From DAOUMU01 sp034409055 (GTDB lineage: Bacteria > Chloroflexota > Anaerolineae > 4572-78 > J111), in assembly GCA_034409055.1 (NCBI GenBank), contig DAOUMU010000362.1, positions 1-5,088 of the forward strand: a DNA stretch of 5,088 nucleotides, in the 5' to 3' direction. The notes under the pieces are model-generated. The model made no database searches. It had not been told where the DNA came from and worked only from the letters and a program-made list of their open reading frames with translations. This document shows positions 1-5,088 of this stretch, one piece after another. A program made the translations under genes and the position numbers. Position 1 is the stretch's first letter; the number at the start of each line of letters is the position of its first letter.

Positions 1-697
1 GCGCCAAAGGTGTTGCGTGGTGCGTGTCGCGTGCTGCGTGTTGCGTGATGCGTGCCGCGTGCTGCGTATTGCGTATTGCCTTGTCACCTGCTACTTCGTC
101 ACCTGCTACCTCGTCACCTGCTACCCTGCGACCTGCGACCTGCGACCTGTCATCTGCGACCTGCAACCTGCTACCTGCACCCCTGCTACCTGCACCCCTG
201 CTACCTGTAAAAATCTCCATAGCAATGAAATATGTCACCAACAGGGTGCCGGTTGTAAAAACAATGGAGAGAAAACGGCCCAGATGCCAGACCAGGATTT
301 CTTGCTGCCAGGGGAATAACTCGTCCTCGGTATGGAGGATAGCCTCCGGTCCCAAGGCCGGTACCAGTTGGCGGCGGATGTTATCCGCCCGGTATTTGAA
401 GGTAGGCGGACCATCGGTCTCAACCCAGCTCGTCACTCCGGCCGCAAACAGATGGTACAGTGGCGGCCAGTCTGATTTGTAACCGGCCAGTTCACGCTCG
501 ACCGGATTGGCCGGTAAACGACCATGTTGGGCAATGAATTGGCCATACCAATAATGGGCCCACTCGTCTGCTCCCCGGCCAATGGGCACAACGATGCTGT
601 AGGTTGTGGCTAAAATCAGGTAGAGAATGAGAATCAGGACCAATCTTAGGTTAACGTTGGCGCGTTCAAGGCTAGAACGTTTAACGTATTTTAACAT
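1..697 (-). CDS. GT-C (GT39/DUF2142-like) membrane glycosyltransferase, N-terminal 232 residues, 3' end outside window
   Basis: The reading frame opens at ATG 697-695, directly after an in-frame TGA (703-701), and stays open to the window edge. The start MLKYVKRSSL is basic, followed by a membrane segment (~19-39), then a predicted outer loop with the acidic motif GADEWAH (D44, E45, H48), typical of the donor-binding first loop of GT-C enzymes. LPANPVERELAGYKS (61-75) matches LPFTPEEREAAGYKS of the middle gene. TED (123-125) and WHLGR (137-141) lead into a second membrane segment (~140-162), matching TED and WHFGR there. Residues ~165-228 are encoded by heptamer repeats and include GSRGAGSRGAGSR, three VAGD[EK] units and TQHAARITQHAARDTHHA. 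The middle paralogue has only a short DLPQKH loop here, so this is an extension of the predicted cytoplasmic loop 1. The visible end ATPLA may be re-entering membrane segment 3. The gene overlaps its upstream neighbour by 17 bases. Glycosyltransferase membership is fairly sure from the homology; donor and acceptor are unknown. Whether the rest of the gene is intact cannot be seen. Confidence 0.85.
   Translation of the reverse strand, partial: MLKYVKRSSLERANVNLRLVLILILYLILATTYSIVVPIGRGADEWAHYWYGQFIAQHGRLPANPVERELAGYKSDWPPLYHLFAAGVTSWVETDGPPTFKYRADNIRRQLVPALGPEAILHTEDELFPWQQEILVWHLGRFLSIVFTTGTLLVTYFIAMEIFTGSRGAGSRGAGSRLQVADDRSQVAGRRVAGDEVAGDEVAGDKAIRNTQHAARITQHAARDTHHATPLA
12..81. repeat. 10-unit heptamer array, consensus GNTGCGT, in frame inside the left gene
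   Basis: Ten contiguous 7-base units on the + strand: GTTGCGT, GGTGCGT, GTCGCGT, GCTGCGT, GTTGCGT, GATGCGT, GCCGCGT, GCTGCGT, ATTGCGT and a decayed ATTGCCT. Variation sits mostly at unit positions 1-3 while the last four (GCGT) are nearly constant. In the minus gene frame three units make 21 bases, giving a 7-residue peptide period like ITQHAAR / DTHHA with no stop codon. It abuts a second array of different sequence at 82. Confidence 0.9.
82..205. repeat. 17-unit heptamer/octamer array, consensus TGCNACC, in frame inside the left gene
   Basis: Seventeen contiguous units on the + strand, twelve of 7 bases and five of 8 (for example TGCTACC, TGCGACC, TGCAACC, TGTCACC; octamers TCGTCACC, TGCACCCC). 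At both ends heptamers and octamers alternate, making 15-base double units that preserve reading frame and encode the 5-residue periods GSRGA and VAGDE. The centre is plain heptamers. The array begins right after the codons for membrane segment 2 and a short IFTG. Confidence 0.88.
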
Positions 698-3600
698 CGG
701 TCAATTTAACCTCATTGGCCGGATGGCCTGGTACAATCAGCCGTTGACCCGTTTGCCAATCGTACATACCAATAACAAGCTGATGCGTTCCAGATGGTGG
801 TTCAGCAGGCAAATAGACAACAATTTCATCGGCGATAATCTCACCCGGATACCATAAGCTAGTAGGATAGGGGCCATTGAGGGGAAGCTGGTCTTTTTGG
901 GCCACGATTTCACCAGTGGCATCATATAGATGTACAAAGGTCGTGTAGTTGAGAGATAGCTGTGCCTCGGCGCGCCAGTATAAAGTTAGTTTAAGATTCG
1001 GGCCTGGTTGATCAGCCCGGTTGACCAGATCATAACCAAGCAGGGTCAGGTCAGGAGTCTGGCCAAAGGGTTGATTTAATATAACTTGGGGATTGGGTAA
1101 ATCTTCTGTGGCCTTGGCCGAAAACACAGCCCTTACCCTGAAGGGGCCAATGGTCACGCTGGTCATATTGCTCATTTGTCCTGCTTGCACCAGTGGTAGG
1201 GATACAGCCGCTTCACCCATCGGCAGGTAAAAACCAACGTCTAAATAGTACAAACCGGCCGGGGCTTCAGGACTGAGCTCAAGGGCAAATCCGTCTGTCA
1301 CCACCTCGCCCGCCACCCACAAAAACGGACTGTAATATTCCCTGGGCCAGCGGTCGTGCCCCCCCCACACCTTACCGGCCTCATCACGCAAACGGGTAAA
1401 CATGACAAAATCAGTGGGCATTGTTTGCAAGGCTTGCCAGTGAAGCGTAACAGGCAGAAGCTCGCCGGGCAGCAGGTAACGTTGGGGCAAATCGTAACCC
1501 AACAACATCAATTGATCGGCAAAATTAGCCTTGACCACCGTTTGGCTGTCGGGGATCTGTTTTTGTCGCTGACGAAGCCTAACCTCAAGCACAGGCGCGG
1601 ATTGCCAGGCCGGAGGATCGCTTGACGCCTCCTGTAATTGATAGAGACCACTGGACCAAAGGGGGTCAACAATAAAAACATGGGTTCGCCCGGCTATCTG
1701 CTCCGGGGTGTACTCAATCTGATCCGGTCCGACCAAGCTCAGGTCAACCTCCTGGTCGGTCGTGATTTGGATCGTTGACCGGCTGCTAAACACCGGCCAG
1801 TGGTCAACAACTCGCCCCCCTTGCCACAGGTGAAACACCGGCTCACGACCGGTTTTGGCTGAGTGATTTGGCCAGGCAGGTACTTTGGATACATCAATCT
1901 CGGTCAAGGTTAAGCCACTGTTGCCGTCTTCAGTAGGGAGTGGGGCATGAGCTCCCCCCACCTCCAGCTTGAGTGTATACATTCCGGGCTTTAGGCCAAT
2001 TACGGGCAACCAAACTTCATCCCGAATGATGTCCCCCGGTTCCCAGGCGCGGGTAGGGTAGCGTCCATTGGCGGCATGACCGACCCAAACACTCTGCCGC
2101 TGTCCCTGATCGTCTATTAAGCTGACTGTGGTCAGATAATCTTCAACCGCAAATTCTTTAGCCAGCCAGTAGAGATCAACACCCAGAGCCGGGTGGGTCG
2201 AATCACAGCACACGAAATCGTCAAGCAGCCCTTTTAATTCATAGCCCCTCAGGCTCATTGGACCGAAATCTAACTCAACCCTGGTAGCGGAAGGGGGCGT
2301 CACTGGAGGCACAGTTCGTACCGGCAGGGGCGGCTGGTACACCTGGCTGGTCTGGAGGAAGATCGTCCAGCCTAACATCCCGCCCCCCAGTAACATACCG
2401 CCTAACCATTGCTTAGAGGTCCGGGTGGGAAACCACGCGCCCAGTCCCCAGGTAACTAAAATAGCAAAGGCGCCGGCCGCCGGGAATAGAATGTGCTGGC
2501 CTTGAGCTGCTTCCTCGATTATTTTAGAACCAACAAAACGGGCGAACGGCAGAATGCAAAAAAGAACCACGTGAAAGAGCAGCAAGATCAGCCACAGGCG
2601 AGCTTCTCTTTTTTGCCGCCAAACCCGAATAAGCCCCAGCAAAGCCAATCCTGTCACCACCAGCAAGATGGAAAAAAGCACAGCCGGACCTTTTAGCCGC
2701 CACGACCAGAAGGTCGCGAAAGTGTATTGGATCCAGGCCAACATTTCGGCTGGAGCGGGCCAGGCAGCATCCAAACCCTGCTGGCCGGACAAAAGGTTAA
2801 CAATCCATAGCGAGGTTATATCTCTACCGCTATTATCGACAATTGGCCGAATCAGGCCGGCGATCCAGCCCAGTTCAGCCACCTTATTGAGCTTAATTTC
2901 GACCAGGACAAACCACCAACCCGCCCCCACCAGTAAACCCAGCATACTCAACGCCAATCGCACCAGATACTTGCCTTTCGGCCAGCCCGCCCGATAGCCA
3001 ACAATCAGGACTGAGACCACCAACCCCAATGGAGCTGGTAAGGCGCTAAGTTTGGTCACAAAAGCCAAGCCGACGCACAAGCCGGCTAACAGATAAAGCC
3101 AGTTTGATTCAGGATTTTTTACCAGGTGAATAGCCACCAGTAAATACAAGGCCAGGCACAGTCCCAGCAAGCTCTCGTAGTTGAAGACACTACTGATAAA
3201 GATAAAAGTAGGGATAAAGGCGACGCTCATGACCGTGGCCAAAGCCCATAAATGTTTCTGGGGTAAGTCAGCGAAAGTTTTTAAGCCAATCCCGTAAATG
3301 ACCATTAGGGTCAGCCCGCTAAAGATTGTGGACATCAACCGGCCGAAATGCCAAAACAACAATTCGCCGGCCACAGGGTCTTCCGTGGGCAGCACCTGCG
3401 GGGAGTTCACGTTAAACTCATCAATACCGGCGTCCACGACCAGATGGCGACGTGGTATGCCTTCGGTCGATTTAACAAAGGGGGGGGCTTCTAAATCATC
3501 CCAAAAGAACAGCATAACGATGAGAGCCGCATTCAGAGGAGGGTGGCTGGATTTATAACCGGCCGCCTCCCGTTCTTCTGGGGTAAAGGGCAAAGCCCCT

Positions 3601-3785
3601 TCCTTCTTTAAGAACCGAGCCAGCGTAAAGTGGGCCATCTCGTCTGGTCCCTCAGCCAAGGGTGTCTGCCAACCGGCATAGATGGCGAGCACAAAATAGA
3701 TCAGTAAAACGACCAGTAGTCCTAAATGGGGTTTCAAGTGAGATGAGTCAAGGTAAAACTTCAACCTTTTTAACAGTGATGGCAT
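681..3785 (-). CDS. Large GT-C (GT39/DUF2142-like) membrane glycosyltransferase with three C-terminal beta-rich repeats, complete
   Basis: This 1034-residue protein starts at ATG 3785 and ends at TAA 683-681. About 11 hydrophobic segments are visible: ~22-40, 145-166, 179-199, 204-222, 228-248, 250-266, 276-296, 367-388, 396-414, 432-452 and 461-480. With the N-terminus inside, this odd number puts the C-terminus outside. Outer loop 1 carries GPDEMAH (D48, E49, H52), the acidic motif expected of GT-C enzymes that use lipid-phosphate sugars; QGQHILFPA (428-436) resembles the QGRYLFPA signature common in GT39/DUF2142-like proteins. A proline-rich linker (~482-500) precedes ~530 residues with three related units: LRGYEL (512-517), LLGYDL (761-766) and LLGYDL (915-920). 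Each continues with LYW or LHW, a W-x-x-GE/GD pattern and a G-x-Y strand. Residues ~633-745 form a less similar spacer domain. The tail may bind glycan or acceptor, but that is inference. Upstream, TGATG overlap suggests translational coupling. Oddities are a C8 tract at 3480-3487 and a G8 tract at 1359-1366 on the + strand, read as runs of the other base in the gene. Substrate is not predictable. Confidence 0.9.
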   Translation of the reverse strand: MPSLLKRLKFYLDSSHLKPHLGLLVVLLIYFVLAIYAGWQTPLAEGPDEMAHFTLARFLKKEGALPFTPEEREAAGYKSSHPPLNAALIVMLFFWDDLEAPPFVKSTEGIPRRHLVVDAGIDEFNVNSPQVLPTEDPVAGELLFWHFGRLMSTIFSGLTLMVIYGIGLKTFADLPQKHLWALATVMSVAFIPTFIFISSVFNYESLLGLCLALYLLVAIHLVKNPESNWLYLLAGLCVGLAFVTKLSALPAPLGLVVSVLIVGYRAGWPKGKYLVRLALSMLGLLVGAGWWFVLVEIKLNKVAELGWIAGLIRPIVDNSGRDITSLWIVNLLSGQQGLDAAWPAPAEMLAWIQYTFATFWSWRLKGPAVLFSILLVVTGLALLGLIRVWRQKREARLWLILLLFHVVLFCILPFARFVGSKIIEEAAQGQHILFPAAGAFAILVTWGLGAWFPTRTSKQWLGGMLLGGGMLGWTIFLQTSQVYQPPLPVRTVPPVTPPSATRVELDFGPMSLRGYELKGLLDDFVCCDSTHPALGVDLYWLAKEFAVEDYLTTVSLIDDQGQRQSVWVGHAANGRYPTRAWEPGDIIRDEVWLPVIGLKPGMYTLKLEVGGAHAPLPTEDGNSGLTLTEIDVSKVPAWPNHSAKTGREPVFHLWQGGRVVDHWPVFSSRSTIQITTDQEVDLSLVGPDQIEYTPEQIAGRTHVFIVDPLWSSGLYQLQEASSDPPAWQSAPVLEVRLRQRQKQIPDSQTVVKANFADQLMLLGYDLPQRYLLPGELLPVTLHWQALQTMPTDFVMFTRLRDEAGKVWGGHDRWPREYYSPFLWVAGEVVTDGFALELSPEAPAGLYYLDVGFYLPMGEAAVSLPLVQAGQMSNMTSVTIGPFRVRAVFSAKATEDLPNPQVILNQPFGQTPDLTLLGYDLVNRADQPGPNLKLTLYWRAEAQLSLNYTTFVHLYDATGEIVAQKDQLPLNGPYPTSLWYPGEIIADEIVVYLPAEPPSGTHQLVIGMYDWQTGQRLIVPGHPANEVKLTDVKIR
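710..714 (-). promoter_or_regulatory. Weak Shine-Dalgarno (TGAGG) for the left gene, inside the middle gene
   Basis: On the minus strand TGAGG is followed by a 12-base spacer and then ATG at 697. The site and the start both lie inside the last codons of the middle gene, before its TAA. The match is weak and the spacing long, so initiation may depend on re-initiation by ribosomes leaving the middle gene. Confidence 0.35.
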
Positions 3786-5088
3786 CAGTGATTAATCTCC
3801 ATAGTGCCGAGGAGTAAACTGTTTTCTGGATGACCCGGTACGGTCAACCGCGCCCCTGTATTAAAATCATATAGTCCGACAACCAGACTATATTCTCCAA
3901 CAGGTAATTCTACCGGGAGTGGTATCACAATTTCATCAGCAATGATTTCGCCAGGATCCCATAAGCTGGTGGGATAAGCACCTTTAAGCGGCGGCTGGTC
4001 TTTTTGGGCCACGATTTCATTGGCCTCATTACGCAGGTGGACAAAGGTAGTGTAATCAAGGGGTAATCGCGATTCGGAGCGCCAGTAGAGCGTTAGTTTT
4101 AAGTTTTGAGGGTTGAGTTCTAAATTTTGAACAGGATGACCGGCCTGGTCGACTAAATCATAACCAAGCAGGGTAAGGTTGGGGGTGTCGCCAAAGGGCT
4201 GGTCTAACGGAACTTGAGGATTGGCCGTCTCAAGAACCAAATCGGACGGCGTGCGGCCGATTTTGAGCGGGCCAATGTTGACACTACTGGCTTCAATCGG
4301 TTGGCCATCCTGCACCAGGGGCAAAGAGACGGCCTGTTGTCCAACCTGTTTGTAAAGCCCTATGTTGAGATAGTAAATACCATCGGGCGCATCCGCATCC
4401 ACCGGCACGCCGAAAGGATCGGTGATAATTTCGTCCGGGGCCCAATAGAGGGTGCGATATCCCTCGCGCGGCAAGCGGTCCCGCCCACCGTGAACCGTCT
4501 GGTCGGCGGCTAACAGCTTGGTAAAGATGGTGTAATCATAACCCAGCCAATCCAGGCCCTGCCAATAAAGGGTAACCGGAATGCCCCCACCCGGCTCGGC
4601 CCGATTGGTGCTCAAATCATAACCCAGCAATTTGACCTGGTTGGCGAAATTAGCTTCGACCTCATAACTGATAGAAGGGGGCGCAAATTGCCGCTGCCAG
4701 CGGTCAATCACGCTGAAAATCGGGCCGGAGGTGAGCAGCGGCGCGTCACCTTGACCCGCTTCTGTGAACGTGAGCTGCACTTGATAATCCCCGCCGGGCC
4801 AATCGGGACCAACGATGAAGAGAACGGAATGGTTTAACTCACGGACAGGGGCAAACGTGAGTTTTGAGTTTTGAATGTTAAGTTTTGAGTTAGGAACAGG
4901 CCCAATGATCTGGATTGTGTATGGCTGATCATCGGATAGAGGTGGATCGAGAGTGAGCAATACAGTTTCCCGGTAGCGAAACGTGCTGGGGGTGGTCAAG
5001 GGCTGGCCGTTTTGCCAGGCTTGCAGGTTGGGGGTTGGGGATTGGGGATTGGGGGTTGGGGGTTGGGGTAGGCTTTGGAGGGTGATGG
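3785..5088 (-). CDS. C-terminal ~433 residues of a third GT-C glycosyltransferase paralogue (beta-rich repeats), 5' end outside window
   Basis: The frame is open from the right edge (first full codon at 5086) to TGA 3787-3785. The visible 433 residues align with residues ~627-1034 of the middle protein: NLQAWQNGQPL matches VFHLWQGGRVV, LFIVGPDWPGGDYQ matches VFIVDPLWSSGLYQ, and two LLGYDL units begin at visible residues 153 and 306. The final unit is about two-thirds identical to the middle protein's final unit by hand count (about 90 of 136 positions), while the preceding unit is nearer 45%. The fragment contains no membrane segment or DE motif; by analogy, roughly 630 upstream residues with the catalytic membrane core should lie beyond the edge. 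A TTG at 4999 could be mistaken for the start, but it has no ribosome site and the homology runs through it. Three in-frame heptamer tracts encode PQPPTPNPQSPTPN (visible 7-20), NSKLNIQNSKL (66-76) and NLELNPQNLKL (321-331), all at loops between predicted strands. The downstream neighbour overlaps by one base. Identity as a GT-C tail is inferred from the paralogue. Confidence 0.85.
   Translation of the reverse strand, partial: ITLQSLPQPPTPNPQSPTPNLQAWQNGQPLTTPSTFRYRETVLLTLDPPLSDDQPYTIQIIGPVPNSKLNIQNSKLTFAPVRELNHSVLFIVGPDWPGGDYQVQLTFTEAGQGDAPLLTSGPIFSVIDRWQRQFAPPSISYEVEANFANQVKLLGYDLSTNRAEPGGGIPVTLYWQGLDWLGYDYTIFTKLLAADQTVHGGRDRLPREGYRTLYWAPDEIITDPFGVPVDADAPDGIYYLNIGLYKQVGQQAVSLPLVQDGQPIEASSVNIGPLKIGRTPSDLVLETANPQVPLDQPFGDTPNLTLLGYDLVDQAGHPVQNLELNPQNLKLTLYWRSESRLPLDYTTFVHLRNEANEIVAQKDQPPLKGAYPTSLWDPGEIIADEIVIPLPVELPVGEYSLVVGLYDFNTGARLTVPGHPENSLLLGTMEINH
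3797..3800 (-). promoter_or_regulatory. Shine-Dalgarno GGAG for the middle gene, inside the upstream gene's last codons
   Basis: On the minus strand GGAG is followed by 11 bases and then ATG at 3785. It lies in the codons for the upstream protein's terminal MEINH, so ribosomes finishing that gene stop at TGATG right beside the next start. The spacing is slightly long. It supports this ATG as the start and coupled translation. Confidence 0.55.
4095..4129. repeat. 5-unit heptamer tract, consensus AGTTTTG, in the last beta unit of the right gene
   Basis: Five 7-base units on the + strand: AGTTTTA, AGTTTTG, AGGGTTG, AGTTCTA, AATTTTG. The gene reads them as NLELNPQNLKL. The middle paralogue has only GPNLKL here, seven residues (21 bases, exactly three units) less, so the gene's tract looks expanded by three units without loss of frame. 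Confidence 0.75.
4860..4894. repeat. 5-unit heptamer tract, consensus AGTTTTG, second copy in the right gene
   Basis: Five 7-base units on the + strand: AGTTTTG, AGTTTTG, AATGTTA, AGTTTTG, AGTTAGG. The gene reads them as NSKLNIQNSKL. Same family, same unit count and same reading frame as the tract at 4095-4129. It sits in a loop about ten residues longer than its equivalent in the middle protein (between IGP and LFIV). Confidence 0.82.
5026..5067. repeat. 6 perfect-length heptamers GGTTGGG/GATTGGG, in frame in the right gene; G-quadruplex motif on + strand
   Basis: Six contiguous units on the + strand: GGTTGGG, GGTTGGG, GATTGGG, GATTGGG, GGTTGGG, GGTTGGG (42 bases, 14 codons). The minus-strand gene reads them as a proline-rich PQPPTPNPQSPTPN linker before the first visible beta strands. 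The + strand contains six runs of 4-5 G between 5030 and 5068 with loops of 2-3 bases, a strong G-quadruplex pattern on the template strand. Confidence 0.9.

Noticed and set aside
12..205. CRISPR array
   Set aside because: Units are 7-8 bases and contiguous, with no unique spacers and no long repeats.
1..205. Intergenic region with the left gene ending before it
   Set aside because: There is no stop in the gene frame anywhere in 1-697, and the matching position in the middle protein is only a third of the way through its membrane domain.
235..423. Small minus-strand open frame of 62 codons
   Set aside because: It is an out-of-frame shadow of the left gene; the paralogue match is in the other frame.
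24..482. Open frame on the + strand through the repeats (also a second one at 17-319)
   Set aside because: It owes its length to stop-poor heptamers and is antisense to the left gene, whose protein is clearly homologous to the middle gene's product.
1356..2997. Several + strand open frames of 67-109 codons opposite the middle gene
   Set aside because: They are antisense to a well-supported gene and show no recognisable domain or ribosome site.
4997..4999. TTG as the start of the right gene
   Set aside because: The frame is open upstream to the window edge, homology to the middle protein begins before it, and no ribosome binding site precedes it.
5026..5067. Telomere-like or origin repeat
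   Set aside because: The G-rich heptamers lie in frame in a coding region, number only six, and belong to the same 7-base repeat phenomenon seen elsewhere in the window.

Overview
The window is entirely coding on the minus strand, with no intergenic space. It holds three consecutive, overlapping genes, read from right to left. They appear to be tandem paralogues of one large membrane glycosyltransferase (GT-C fold, GT39/DUF2142-like) carrying extracytoplasmic beta-rich C-terminal repeats. The right gene (3785-5088) shows only its C-terminal ~433 residues. The middle gene (681-3785) is complete at 1034 residues. The left gene (1-697) shows only its N-terminal 232 residues. The junctions are a TGATG overlap (1 base shared) and a 17-base overlap, so the three are probably one translationally coupled operon. 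No promoter or terminator is visible.

The middle protein gives the architecture: about 11 membrane segments, an Asp-Glu motif in the first extracytoplasmic loop (GPDEMAH), a second large extracytoplasmic loop, a proline-rich linker, and then about 550 residues of beta-type sequence. That tail contains three copies of a ~130-residue unit marked by L-x-GY-[DE]-L, LYW/LHW, a D-x-x-P and 'W.pGE..D' pattern and a G-x-Y ending. Homology places the left and right fragments at the two ends of the same architecture. The likely role is transfer of a sugar from a lipid-phosphate donor to an acceptor on the outer face of the membrane; acceptor and sugar cannot be read from the sequence.

The most unusual content is five tracts of 7-base tandem repeats from four sequence families (GNTGCGT, TGCNACC, AGTTTTG, GGTTGGG). 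Such tracts look like intergenic satellite repeats, yet here every one lies in frame inside a coding region, at linkers or loops, without a stop. The left tract adds a ~64-residue repeat peptide to the predicted cytoplasmic loop between membrane segments 2 and 3. The right gene has two copies of a 5-unit AGTTTTG tract that encode nearly the same 12-residue peptide in the same frame, and a GGTTGGG tract that is also a strong G-quadruplex motif on the template strand.

The mid-range base composition, tandem large GT39-like genes with this C-terminal repeat type, and dispersed heptamer arrays suggest a Chloroflexota bacterium, probably Anaerolineae-like. This is an inference from general knowledge, not from a marker gene.
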